A stretch of DNA of 64,000 nt, taken from positions 372,001 to 436,000 of the forward strand of contig CAJTDN010000002.1 in the NCBI GenBank assembly GCA_910574865.1, read 5' to 3'. The notes beneath the pieces were generated by a model. That model did no database searches and had not been told where the DNA came from. It saw only the letters and a program-made list of their open reading frames with translations. Origin of the DNA: Lachnospiraceae bacterium. Lineage in GTDB: Bacteria > Bacillota > Clostridia > Lachnospirales > Lachnospiraceae. Positions 25,367 through 34,001 of the stretch are shown piece by piece (the stretch's first letter is position 1; each line of letters begins with the position of its first letter). The position numbers were made by a program, and so were the translations under genes.

Positions 25367-25559
25367 GACATCCTTCCTCCGTTTTTTATATTTCCTTGTA
25401 ATCGAATAAGGAAAATTTTTTCCTCACCCACGAATCCGCGTATAAACAAAGGCAGCACGTTTTACGCACTGCCCTTTGACATACTAACGCTCTTCATATT
25501 GTATCTAAATTGCTCCGGGAACGAATAGGATGATTTTTTTGTATTTTAGGAGAAAAGCA

Positions 25560-26739
25560 TTATACTTTACCAATTATCTCTTCCACCACACTATTTCTCT
25601 GATAATCTTTTCCTCCAACAAACCAATTGTATTTGTAAGAAAAGCATGTTCCTAGAATCCCGGCAATTAAAATCAAATTTACAAGAATCCCCAACCACTT
25701 TTTCCTTATCACCTTGCCATTAATTTCCCTTATAAAGTCAATCAGCAGCCAAATCAGATTAAAAAACACCAAGCCGATAACAAATGCAATCAACGTTATC
25801 CTATAAACAGATGCCTTGTCTATATTCTCCAATACGGAACTTGAAAATGCCATTCCACCGGTAAACGCCAATACGATAGCCGCAAATATCCCCAAAATCG
25901 TAATGTACTCTTTCTGCATGTCCTTTTGCTTTTCTTCCACCTGGTTCGATAATTTTTTCACATCCTCAATCGACTTTTCAAAGCGTTCTTTTAACATTGT
26001 TTCAGATTGGCAAATCTTGTTCTCCAATTCTTCTACAAGTATTTTGTTTCTTTCTAACCCTGACAAGGCCTCATTCGCCATGGTTTTTGTATAATTAATT
26101 CTTGCGATATCCAAACTGGCATGGTCATACAACTTGATAATCTCTTTTTTAATATTAATAAGTTTTCCATTTTCATCACGATTTTTATTTGGAACATACC
26201 TATCTTTGATTGTCTGGATGTTTTGTGCCAAAACATCCAGACTCCCGATACTTGATTCTCCGTCAATCAATGTCAACGTTGAAAATATGTCTGAGTAAAA
26301 ATGACGAAAGTTGTCTCCATTACACCTAGCGTCGGTGTACGGAGGGCAACACGCCTCAGCCCATGTGATTTCAAGGGTTTTCAGCGTCATCTTCAATCGG
26401 CGTACGTCCTTGTACGCCTCATTCATCTTCCTTGAAAACCCTTGAAATCCCTATGGGTGAGGTCGCAGAGTCGTGAAGAGGCATATTTCCCCCCTTTCAA
26501 GGCACTTGAGCGACGCGTACAAGGACGTACGCGGAGTGAAAGTAACGACGAAAGGGGGGGAATATGCCCTTCATCGACCGTGTTGCCTTCCGTATACCGA
26601 CGCTATGATATACAGATTCAAGACGGATGAAAAAATCGATTCTATTCTTTCGCTCACTTAAAACATCTTGCGACTTGGACAAATCTTTAAGAATGTCATT
26701 TAACAAATCTCTTCTTTCTTCTTCATCAAGTATTTTCAT
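25560..26739 (-). pseudogene. Coiled-coil membrane protein (Panacea-linked toxin candidate), split by a MITE
   Basis: The gene starts at 26739 with MKILDEEERRDLLNDILKDL and reads to RLESVYH, where MITE copy 2 (26329-26603 plus one TA) interrupts it. It resumes with RCNGDNFRHFYSD and ends at 25560. Removing the element and one TA gives an in-frame 300-residue protein: tat-cat-agg-tgt reads Y-H-R-C across the join. The protein has a helical N-terminal half, a coiled coil (about LVEELENKICQSETMLKERFEKS to EEKQKDMQKEY) and three C-terminal membrane segments. It begins 4 bases after a Panacea-domain gene. In known PanAT pairs the partner is a toxin, sometimes membrane-active, so this is a candidate toxin, now inactivated. 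No known toxin family is recognised. Confidence 0.8.
26329..26603. mobile_element. 275-bp MITE, copy 2, inserted in a coding sequence
   Basis: Same length and near-identical sequence to the copy at 15250-15524, differing at a handful of positions. TA lies on both sides (26327-26328 and 26604-26605). Its insertion splits the membrane protein gene described above, and removing it with one TA restores the frame, which defines the element's ends and the two-base duplication directly. Confidence 0.9.
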
Positions 26740-26743
26740 GCCA

Positions 26744-27163
26744 TCATCCTTTGCTTCTAATCAACTCACGGGGAATCACATGATGATCTCCTATCCCTTC
26801 CCTATATATCAGATTCCACGCCTTGCCCGGAGCGTGCGTGTCATTTACCATGTCCCAAGGATTCAGCACGCGTTTCCTCTCCACAATCGGATTGATAATT
26901 CTTTGATAATCCTGCTCGACCTCCACGTCGTACCGCACTTTGATTGGCAAAGCTCCAAATCCACAATACTGCCGATATACCACCGGAACGACAGGGCCAA
27001 ACTGCCAGGCCTCTATATCTTCCATAAACGCTTCTTTTCCAATCTGCAAAAATTCCCTTTGTACGTAGTAAAGAATCTTCTGCAACTGCAAATTGGAAAT
27101 CGGACATCTTTCCTTCGTGCACTTATCAATGATATATTTTGCCACATCTAACGCGCAATACAT
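26744..27163 (-). CDS. Panacea-domain (SocA/GepA-like) putative antitoxin
   Basis: A 139-residue protein with the Panacea (formerly DUF4065) signature: ISNLQLQKILYYVQREFLQ near residues 22-40 and EDIEAWQFGPVVPVVYRQYCGFG near 48-70. Panacea proteins are antitoxins that neutralise many unrelated toxins encoded next door, and are found in plasmid, prophage and defence contexts. GGAGG lies 8 bases before the ATG at 27163. The partner gene begins 4 bases downstream and is broken by a MITE, so this antitoxin is now probably an orphan. Domain identity is firm; antitoxin activity is by family. Confidence 0.85.
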   Translation of the reverse strand: MYCALDVAKYIIDKCTKERCPISNLQLQKILYYVQREFLQIGKEAFMEDIEAWQFGPVVPVVYRQYCGFGALPIKVRYDVEVEQDYQRIINPIVERKRVLNPWDMVNDTHAPGKAWNLIYREGIGDHHVIPRELIRSKG

Positions 27164-27255
27164 CCTCGCTTCCTCCTTTCCATGCCCTTCCTTTCACCTT
27201 TTTATCATTATACCGCAAGAACATGTGTTCTGTCAACCTCTTTATGAATTTTTTC

Positions 27256-28506
27256 CTACCTTTTCACCCATTTCCCAAACAGCGTCTTTTTATAGCGCAC
27301 CCGCTCTTGTATCGCCTCGTTATAGTCCCCGGCCTTCTGCAGGTATTCCATGCCCTTCTTGATGTCCTCCGGCACGCCCAGCCCCCTGGCATGGATGAAT
27401 CCCAACATGAAAAAGACTTCCTCGTTTTTCCGGCTCACCAAATCCAGGAACTGCCGCGCCTTCACGTAATCCTGCTGCGTGCCCAGGCCATAGAAATAAC
27501 ACTTGGCCAGGTAGAGCGCGCCCCAGTTGCTCTTATGGGCATGGGCATAGCTAAGCAATTGAAATGCCTTCACGTAATCGCGCGCCACGCCCCTGCCGTT
27601 AAAGCACATCTCGCCAAGGGTATTGGCACACCCCACCTTGCTGCCGCTGTCGCGCGGTTCCGCCATTCCCCTTTCAAAACAATGCACCGCATAGGCCAAA
27701 TCCCGCGGCACCACCTTTCCCTGGTCATACGCATAGCCGACATCATACCACGCCAGCGGCTCGCCGCCCTCAAGGGCCTGCTGGTACCAGTAAAAGGCGC
27801 CCGCCTTGTCTCCCGCCTTGTCCAATTGCTCCGCGTAAAAATACTGCAAGTACGGATTTCCCGTCTCCGCCCCGATTTTGTACAAGTCCCTCGCCTTTTC
27901 CGGCTGGGGAAGGATGATGTCCTCGTCCCCCTGGCGGTAATAGCGGTCCAAATTATTTGCCGCGAAATAAATGCCGCCCCGAAGCGCCTTCCAAAACCAC
28001 TCCTCGCACTGGGAAATGTTTTCCCTCAAATATGCCTTGTACTCCATGCGGTTGGCAAACGAATTTTCTCCCTTTTTCTGGATGCGCAAAAAGTCCCACC
28101 AAAAATAGCTGTTGGCAACGGTATACTGGCAAAACGCATCCCCCGCCTTCGCGCATTCCAACACGCGGTCAAACGCCTCCTTAAGGTCTGCAAACGGCAT
28201 ATTAGCCTCCACGGAAGGGGTCAGTTCCCCGCTGCGCAGGCAAATCAGCACGCCGAGGGCGCTGCCCTGCTTCACGGACTCATGGTACAGCTTCGTGGCC
28301 CGCCTGTCATCCTCCGGGAAATGATGGCCGTCCCACACGTATCCCGGCCCGCACAAACACCGCGCCAAGAAACAGCTCGCGTCACCGTCCCCGGCGGCGG
28401 ACGCCCGCTCCAAAATCTGCAGCCCTTCCGCCCCCTTTCCGGCCCGCATGTCATAATAAATATACTGCAACGCCTGCTCTACCTCGTCACTAAAACATCT
28501 TCCCAT
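27256..28506 (-). CDS. Sel1-like repeat (TPR) protein
   Basis: A 416-residue soluble protein built of Sel1-type helical repeats. Clear units are NPYLQYFYAEQLDKAGD, EPLAWYDVGYAYDQGKVVPRD, VGCANTLGEMCFNGRGVARD, NWGALYLAKCYFYGLGTQQD and VFFMLGFIHARGLGVPED. The N-terminal part has weaker units. There is no signal peptide. Sel1 proteins are scaffolds for protein complexes; no specific partner can be named. It lies about 100 bp downstream of the large membrane protein gene on the same strand, and the two may belong together. Confidence 0.85.
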   Translation of the reverse strand: MGRCFSDEVEQALQYIYYDMRAGKGAEGLQILERASAAGDGDASCFLARCLCGPGYVWDGHHFPEDDRRATKLYHESVKQGSALGVLICLRSGELTPSVEANMPFADLKEAFDRVLECAKAGDAFCQYTVANSYFWWDFLRIQKKGENSFANRMEYKAYLRENISQCEEWFWKALRGGIYFAANNLDRYYRQGDEDIILPQPEKARDLYKIGAETGNPYLQYFYAEQLDKAGDKAGAFYWYQQALEGGEPLAWYDVGYAYDQGKVVPRDLAYAVHCFERGMAEPRDSGSKVGCANTLGEMCFNGRGVARDYVKAFQLLSYAHAHKSNWGALYLAKCYFYGLGTQQDYVKARQFLDLVSRKNEEVFFMLGFIHARGLGVPEDIKKGMEYLQKAGDYNEAIQERVRYKKTLFGKWVKR

Positions 28507-28609
28507 TTTAAACTACTTCCTTTCCTTATATTATATTAGTATTATTCTCTTAGCCAGTACCAACCGCGACCGCAAATCGGCATGTTTCTTTATGCGATTG
28601 TGCGCAATG

Positions 28610-29929
28610 TCACGGCGTATACTCTTTCCATTCCGACCAGTTCGGCGTAAAACGCCGGTCATAGTACTCCATAAGCCACTCGGCGGCCTGCCGGTCGCCG
28701 CAGCGGGTCTTGTAATAGTGCAGCCGCCCGTCCACCGGCCACGTCATCTGCACGAGACACCGTCCGTCGTTCTTGTTCCCGGCCGCCACGTCCATGCATA
28801 GGCAGCCACCCGGCAAAAGCAGGTTCACCGCCTGATAGGTGCCGTTCACCAGGCCGTCCGCCACCACTTGCACGTCTGCCCGCTCAAACGTGTCGTGGCT
28901 CTGGAACACCTGCGCCGGCGTCAGCAGGGAGAGCCGTCCCGGCACGTTCTGCCCGGCCGCGCCGTTCACCGTCCCGGAAGAACCAAACTCGGCGGTTTGC
29001 GGCAAAACGACCGAATGTAGGCCACCCCATCCGCCATACCCGCCATTTTCCTCGGCATATTCTTGCCGCGTCTCCCTCTGGCCCTTGCGCCGCCGATATT
29101 CCCGCAAGACCTTTTCCCACTCCTCGTCCGACTTCTTACGGTACTGCGTATGTTGGTCATATGGCAAGATTATCGCGTCCGGCGCACGAAGTTTCACGCA
29201 GTCCAGCAACATGGGCAACTCTTTCGGGTTTTTCAACTCGAACATCCACTCCTGCCTCCGATCATCCAGAACAATCATCTGTATGACTTGGGTCACCCGG
29301 GTTCTGCCCCCCTGTTGGTGGTAGGTCTTCTCGTTTCGCCAAAACACCACCCGAATACGGGAAACGTCCGCGACCACGTCACCGAACACCCACCTCTTCC
29401 CGACTGCCACCTTGTCAAACCATTGGCCGTTTTCCGCGATGTCCTCATCCACCATGGCAAACAACTCCCGCACGTCTGGCGCCTCGTCAGGGTAGGGCAT
29501 CTGGGAACGAATCGCCTTGGCCAGGCCGCTCTTCCCCGGACAAATCGCGTCCCGCAAGGCAACGTAAGCCTCATATATCCCGGCCACAAAAAATCCCACC
29601 ACGAACACGGCCGCCGCTATCATCTTTATGTATTCTTCCGTCTCCTGGTAATATTGGACTTCCTCCAAGCTCGCCACGATGTACACGGCCACGCAGGCCC
29701 CCAGCGCGAAGAACAGCGCCGTCCAGCCAAGCTTCGTTAAATGGTTCCGGCACCGCTGCAGGCAATAGCCTTCCTCCGGCCCTTTTGGCTCGTGCTTTTT
29801 CTTTAACGCCATCAATCCCAGAATCACCGGAATCGCCCAGAGGCGCAACAGCAGGGCCAGCGAAATGTATATCAGCACGTTCCACGGCCATTTCAGCCAC
29901 AATATCGGCTTTACTTCTTTTTCTTCCAT
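28610..29929 (-). CDS. Hypothetical membrane protein with a large cytoplasmic region
   Basis: A protein of 439 residues. Three or four hydrophobic segments lie in the first 145 residues: NVLIYISLALLLRLWAIPVILGLMAL, GWTALFFALGACVAVYIVASL and MIAAAVFVVGFFVAGIYEAYVAL. They are followed by about 290 soluble residues, including RRQEWMFELKNPKELPMLLDCVKLRAPDAIIL, which looks like a PH-like or stress-reporter beta domain, and a Gly-rich linker GGYGGWGGLHS. No family is recognised. AAGGAG abuts the first ATG (29941), so the second ATG at 29929 is preferred. Confidence 0.6.
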   Translation of the reverse strand: MEEKEVKPILWLKWPWNVLIYISLALLLRLWAIPVILGLMALKKKHEPKGPEEGYCLQRCRNHLTKLGWTALFFALGACVAVYIVASLEEVQYYQETEEYIKMIAAAVFVVGFFVAGIYEAYVALRDAICPGKSGLAKAIRSQMPYPDEAPDVRELFAMVDEDIAENGQWFDKVAVGKRWVFGDVVADVSRIRVVFWRNEKTYHQQGGRTRVTQVIQMIVLDDRRQEWMFELKNPKELPMLLDCVKLRAPDAIILPYDQHTQYRKKSDEEWEKVLREYRRRKGQRETRQEYAEENGGYGGWGGLHSVVLPQTAEFGSSGTVNGAAGQNVPGRLSLLTPAQVFQSHDTFERADVQVVADGLVNGTYQAVNLLLPGGCLCMDVAAGNKNDGRCLVQMTWPVDGRLHYYKTRCGDRQAAEWLMEYYDRRFTPNWSEWKEYTP

Positions 29930-29972
29930 GTCAGCAACCATCTCCTTTTCATACCACTAAAATTTTCCATAG

Positions 29973-30022
29973 CAAAAAGGTGAGAAATCCTCAATAACCC
30001 CGAAGGAACCCACACCTTTTTG
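29973..30022. repeat. Inverted repeat upstream of the membrane protein gene
   Basis: CAAAAAGGTG and CACCTTTTTG are exact complements, separated by 30 bases. The right arm gives a T-run on the plus strand. It lies between two divergent genes and may be a terminator remnant or a binding site. Confidence 0.35.
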
Positions 30023-30094
30023 ATATTTAGCTTTTTCTAATTATATCAACAAACATTTCCCATGTAAAGACTTGATTTCGGTCGGAATTTTTTG

Positions 30095-30123
30095 TTGTCA
30101 AATACTACGTTCCTTGATATAAT
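30095..30123 (+). promoter_or_regulatory. Sigma-70 type promoter of the brnTA locus
   Basis: TTGTCA (30095-30100) and TATAAT (30118-30123) are separated by 17 bases and lie 23 bases before the brnT start. In known BrnTA systems the antitoxin represses this promoter. Confidence 0.7.
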
Positions 30124-30146
30124 GAACGAAAAGGGAGATATTATTC

Positions 30147-30428
30147 ATGTTGAAATTTGAATGGGACGAGAATAAAAACACCAGTAATAAAGAAAAACAC
30201 AAGATCTCTTTTGAAACGGCGGCACATGTTTTTGATGATCCCTATTACATTGAAATGTTTGATTTTGAACATAGTTCGGATGAAGACAGATATATTGCAA
30301 TTTGAAAAGTCGGAGACGTACTATTCGTAGTATTTACCGAACGAAAAGATACAATTCGATTAATTTCAGCCAGACTTGCAACCCCTGCAGAAAGGAGCCT
30401 TTATTATGACCAAAACATTCACTATTGA
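30147..30428 (+). pseudogene. brnT: BrnT-family toxin gene with an in-frame TGA
   Basis: The frame starts at ATG 30147, 9 bases after AAGGGAG. It encodes MLKFEWDENKNTSNKEKHKISFETAAHVFDDP and DEDRYIAI, the DUF497/BrnT pattern. Codon 53 (30303-30305) is TGA where the family has Gly (IG.VG.V), so GGA to TGA is the likely change. After it the frame continues without further damage: KVGDVLFVVFTERKDTIRLISARLATPAERSLYYD, to a natural stop at 30428, 93 codons in all. BrnT is an RNase-like translation inhibitor; truncation removes the conserved TER...RxISAR region, so the toxin should be dead. The end overlaps the antitoxin gene. Confidence 0.85.
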
Positions 30429-30585
30429 AAACGGTCAGAAACCCACAGTGGAGCAGCTTAAAGAAATTGAAGAGGCCAAGAAACATCCTATCACTTTTGA
30501 CGAAGACTGCCAAGAGCTTTCCCCTGCCATGATGAAAGCTTTTCGAAGTTCCGTCGTACAGCGAAACCGTAAAAAGAAAACCTGA
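30406..30585 (+). CDS. brnA: BrnA-like antitoxin
   Basis: A 59-residue protein, MTKTFTIENGQKPTVEQLKEIEEAKKHPITFDEDC and onward, ending in a basic tail VVQRNRKKKT. AAAGGAG lies 8 bases before the ATG at 30406, inside the end of brnT. The ITFDEDCQELSPAMMKAF segment is the toxin-binding pattern common in BrnA-type and related antitoxins, which are usually longer and carry a ribbon-helix-helix; here the DNA-binding part is short or reduced. The frame is intact although its toxin carries a nonsense codon. Confidence 0.7.
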   Translation: MTKTFTIENGQKPTVEQLKEIEEAKKHPITFDEDCQELSPAMMKAFRSSVVQRNRKKKT

Positions 30586-30678
30586 ACATTTCATCCTCGG
30601 CAGCGTCATGAAGCAATCCATGTAACCCACTTGCTCCTAACTGCCGCGAGTGGATTGAAGCAAAAACGAGGTGACACG

Positions 30679-31398
30679 ATGTTACACATTGCAATTTGTG
30701 ATGACGACAAGGCGGCCGTAAAAGCCCATCAGAAAATCGCCGAAACCTGCCTGAAACGACACGGGAGCGTCGGCGAATTCAAGGTTTACACCACCAGTGA
30801 CAATCTGCTCTACGACATTTGCGAAGACCATTTTTTCTTCGACCTGATTTTATTAGACATCGAGATGCCGGGGAGCACGGGCATGGAACTCGCCAAGGCG
30901 GTCAAGCCGTACCTGCCGAACGTGAAAATCATTTTCATCACCTCGCACGTCGAATACGCCATCGACGCTTTTGAATTATCCATTTTCCGATACGTGCCCA
31001 AAAACGACATCGAAGCGCGGCTTCCCGCCGCCATCCGGGACGCGGTTTCGTTAATCGAGCTGGAAGACGAAAAAGCCTATACCATCCAGACGAACAGCCG
31101 CCTTGAAAAGATTCCTTACAAGGAAATCTATTATATCGAACGTGACGGGAAATATGCCGCCATCACTGCCGCCGGCGGGGTGTCCAAGGTGCGGAAAAGC
31201 CTGCAGCAAATCCACGAGGAGCTTGACGCGGATGAATTCATTTATATCGACCGGGGCTGCATCGTGAACATGATACATATCATGCAAATCAAGGACGGCA
31301 TGGCGGTGCTGAAAAACGGAGACGCCCTCCCCGTCAGCCGTTCCCATTTGCAAGAGGTAAAAAATCAAATCAACCATTATTGGGGGGCGCACATATGA
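30679..31398 (+). CDS. LytTR-family response regulator (AgrA/VirR-like)
   Basis: A 239-residue response regulator starting at ATG 30679 (GAGGTG upstream); the earlier frame lacks a ribosome binding site. The receiver domain has the acidic pair CDDDKA (about 7-10), the phospho-acceptor Asp in LILLDIEMPG (about 57) and Lys near IIFITSH. The LytTR DNA-binding domain follows: IPYKEIYYIERDGKYAAI, VRKSLQQIHEELDADEFIYIDRGCIVNM and DALPVSRSHLQEVK. Its stop overlaps the start of the kinase gene as ATGA. It probably regulates a nearby exporter or peptide gene, such as the ABC genes at 35.5-37.4 kb. Confidence 0.92.
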   Translation: MLHIAICDDDKAAVKAHQKIAETCLKRHGSVGEFKVYTTSDNLLYDICEDHFFFDLILLDIEMPGSTGMELAKAVKPYLPNVKIIFITSHVEYAIDAFELSIFRYVPKNDIEARLPAAIRDAVSLIELEDEKAYTIQTNSRLEKIPYKEIYYIERDGKYAAITAAGGVSKVRKSLQQIHEELDADEFIYIDRGCIVNMIHIMQIKDGMAVLKNGDALPVSRSHLQEVKNQINHYWGAHI

Positions 31399-32693
31399 CG
31401 AATCCACTGATTTTATGTTCAACTGTCGCGGCCGGCGGCGTGAGGGCCGTCGTCTGCCTATTTCTCATTTCCCGCCTGCTCCAGGCGAAAAGGCCAAAAA
31501 AGAAAGGCATAATGGCGGCATTTTTCGGCTTCGCCGTCCTTTCCGTCTTGCTATCCGCGACGGGACTGTCCGATTTTTACCGCATGGTGCTCGAGACCGT
31601 CCTGCTTGCCGCCTGCGCCAGACGTTTCCAGGAAGCGGACTCCAGGATGAGCTTGTTTGTCGGTATTTTTTATGAAATCGCGGTTTCCTTCTGGCAATTC
31701 CTCGTCGCGGCGTGGACGGGCGTCTTCTTTCGTTCCCCGGCTTTTCTTGATTCCACGACAGGGTACGGGCAAATCGCCGTCTGGCTGTTCCACGCATTGT
31801 TGGCTGCCGCCGCGTTATATCTTTGGAAACACCCCGGCATGGCGGAGAAGGAGGCCTTCCGCCTCGCGTCCATCATCGCCGTGGCGGGCTTCATCGCGGT
31901 CGTGACATTGTCAGAGCAGACCACGCTTCCCATCAAGGACGACATGCTCGACATGTGGACAATCCTGGCCGTCGTGCTGATGATGTCCGTCCTCGTGTTC
32001 AACATGAACCGGCAATACGAGATGGAAAAAGAGCTTGCAAGGTTAAAATCCGAACAAGCCGAGTTACTGGAGCGCGATTACTCCACGCTGAACCAGGCCT
32101 ACGCGATGAACGCAAAGCTGTTCCACGACTTCCACAACCATATCGGCGCGCTACGCCAACTCCTTTCCCACGGAAAGCCCGAGGAAGCCATGCGATATTT
32201 AGACGACCTGCAGGCTCCCGTGCGGGAAATGGCCGAAACCACATGGACGGGCGACGAGACGGTGGACTACCTCATTAACAGCAAGGCACACGCGGCCATG
32301 GCCGACGACATACACTTCCAGGCACAAGTGGAATTTCCCCGTCACACGAACCTGCGAAGTGCTGATTTGTGCGCCATTCTTGGGAACCTCTCAGACAATG
32401 CCCTGGAAGCCGCGCGGCAGGTGCCCAAAAAGGACGGTCGGTTCGTCCGCCTTACCATCCGCCGCATCCACCAGATGCTGGTCATCAAGGTGGAAAACGG
32501 ATTCGCCGCCCCGCTTGTCGAAAAGGACGGCGAACTAAAAACGTCAAAAGAAGGAAACGGGCTGCACGGATGGGGTCTGAAAAGCGCAAGAACCGCAGCC
32601 GAAAAATACGACGGCACGGTGCAGACCTCCCAGGAAGGCGACACGTTCCGGGCCGTCGCCACCCTCTCCTACCAGGGCGTGCCGACCAGGTGA
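31395..32693 (+). CDS. GHKL-family sensor histidine kinase (AgrC-like)
   Basis: A 432-residue kinase. Residues 1-210 have six or seven membrane segments. The phospho-acceptor region reads LFHDFHNHIGALRQLLSHGKPEEAMRYLDDL near 245-275, and the ATPase domain has CAILGNLSDNALEAAR (N box) near 335 and GNGLHGWGLKS (G box) near 375-385. This is the AgrC/CitS type that senses peptides or small ligands. The frame begins with ATG overlapping the regulator's TGA. No AgrB or AgrD gene is seen nearby, so the signal is unknown. Confidence 0.9.
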   Translation: MTNPLILCSTVAAGGVRAVVCLFLISRLLQAKRPKKKGIMAAFFGFAVLSVLLSATGLSDFYRMVLETVLLAACARRFQEADSRMSLFVGIFYEIAVSFWQFLVAAWTGVFFRSPAFLDSTTGYGQIAVWLFHALLAAAALYLWKHPGMAEKEAFRLASIIAVAGFIAVVTLSEQTTLPIKDDMLDMWTILAVVLMMSVLVFNMNRQYEMEKELARLKSEQAELLERDYSTLNQAYAMNAKLFHDFHNHIGALRQLLSHGKPEEAMRYLDDLQAPVREMAETTWTGDETVDYLINSKAHAAMADDIHFQAQVEFPRHTNLRSADLCAILGNLSDNALEAARQVPKKDGRFVRLTIRRIHQMLVIKVENGFAAPLVEKDGELKTSKEGNGLHGWGLKSARTAAEKYDGTVQTSQEGDTFRAVATLSYQGVPTR

Positions 32694-32786
32694 ACCGATG
32701 CTATGATTAATCACGCCATCTGCAATGATTGCTACTTCTTTCCCGTCCCACCTTTTCACTCACAATATCCACGTTTACATTTACCG

Positions 32787-33875
32787 CTAAACCAGTATAA
32801 ATGCCAACGTGGGTATTAAAAACAGAACGGTTCCGATTAGCAGCACGACAATCCTGTTTCCAATCTTTTCCGAGATGAAAAAGAGAACCAAGGTCGCGAG
32901 TAGCAGGGACAATGTAACTTTACGGGTCAGAACCCCCTTTCTCCCGGTGACGGAAACCGTAATCAGCTTATCCATGGAGGAACCTTTTTCAATGGCCCCA
33001 CTGGAAGATAGGATTAAAAGCATTGTCAAGAGGGCGATTTCCAGCTGCAGGGCGTATTTCTTCATGGCCTTTTCTTCCAACAACGCCTTCCATGGTGTCC
33101 GATATACATACTCCACCGCCAGCCCCTCTTTTTCCTGCAAATCCTTAAGCATATGGTACTCATCGTTCACTTGTAACAGCGCGTTATGTTTTGTCTTATT
33201 GGACGGCATTTGATTCAGAAGCAAATCCCGGTACATTTCATCGATTTCCCCGTTTTCACACCTCTCCATAATGGCCAGACGTTCGGACTCGCGTTCCTGG
33301 AACGCGGCTTCCTCCTCTTCCAAATAGTGTTCTTTTTCCACAGAAAGAGCCCCCTCCAACCGAACGGCATAAGCACGATAATAAAACTCGACACTGTCAA
33401 TATAATAATTTGTGTTGAAAAACATAAAGACCTGAATGCCAGCAAACACAAGAAGAACAAAAACCCCCTTGCCGATTATCATTTGCTTATAGGCTTCAAA
33501 CAACCATAAGCCTTTCGCACCTTTCTTTCTTTTTCGCTCCTTTTGGCGGGCGATGATATTTGTTTTCCGCAATTTCCATCTTCTCGAAAGAGTGGGCGCG
33601 TTCTCGTTTTCATAGAGAAAATAGGAAAACAGCATCCCGACAACGAAACAAAAGAAAAACATGATAAAGCCACTTGCAAGGTTGCTTACGGGGTAAGAGA
33701 AAAAATTCATGTTGCTATAATTTGCAATGATGGTATCCGAAACAAGCAGGGGAATGATATTCAGGTACTTTAAAGGCCCGAGATAGGAATTTTCATAAAT
33801 GCCATACCACAACACAATCTCCACCCCCCAGATTCCGACTCCCGTCAAGGCGGCCAAAACAAAAGCTGACATCAT
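32787..33875 (-). CDS. Hypothetical polytopic membrane protein (ABC-2 permease-like), possibly N-truncated
   Basis: A 362-residue protein with membrane segments at both ends, and between them a long, extracytoplasmic-looking helical region (EGALSVEKEHYLEEEEAAFQERESERLAIMERCE) flanked by hydrophobic stretches near 145 and 285. This layout, with GRKGVLTRKVTLSLLLATLVLFFIS, recalls ABC-2 type permeases that move lantibiotics. The frame begins with ATGATG right after another open frame (RRNVWNFKYKIKKMLPEKDRVE, ending TGA), which could be the true N-terminus after a frameshift. No ATPase gene is adjacent on this strand. Identity is tentative. Confidence 0.5.
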   Translation of the reverse strand: MMSAFVLAALTGVGIWGVEIVLWYGIYENSYLGPLKYLNIIPLLVSDTIIANYSNMNFFSYPVSNLASGFIMFFFCFVVGMLFSYFLYENENAPTLSRRWKLRKTNIIARQKERKRKKGAKGLWLFEAYKQMIIGKGVFVLLVFAGIQVFMFFNTNYYIDSVEFYYRAYAVRLEGALSVEKEHYLEEEEAAFQERESERLAIMERCENGEIDEMYRDLLLNQMPSNKTKHNALLQVNDEYHMLKDLQEKEGLAVEYVYRTPWKALLEEKAMKKYALQLEIALLTMLLILSSSGAIEKGSSMDKLITVSVTGRKGVLTRKVTLSLLLATLVLFFISEKIGNRIVVLLIGTVLFLIPTLAFILV

Positions 33876-34001
33876 TCAACGCGGTCTTTTTCCGGTAACA
33901 TTTTTTTAATTTTGTATTTGAAGTTCCATACGTTTCTCCTTCTATCCCACCCTTTTTCTCCTGCCCCTTTATCGTCCCCTTCCCTTTTCATGGACAATCC
34001 G

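Noticed and set aside
27139-28539. Plus-strand open frame of 466 codons
   Set aside because: Antisense to the Sel1-repeat gene, whose repeats are unmistakable; the plus frame has no recognisable protein pattern.
30334-30630. Minus-strand frame of 98 codons across brnT/brnA
   Set aside because: Antisense to the BrnT/BrnA genes, which have family motifs, promoter and ribosome binding sites.
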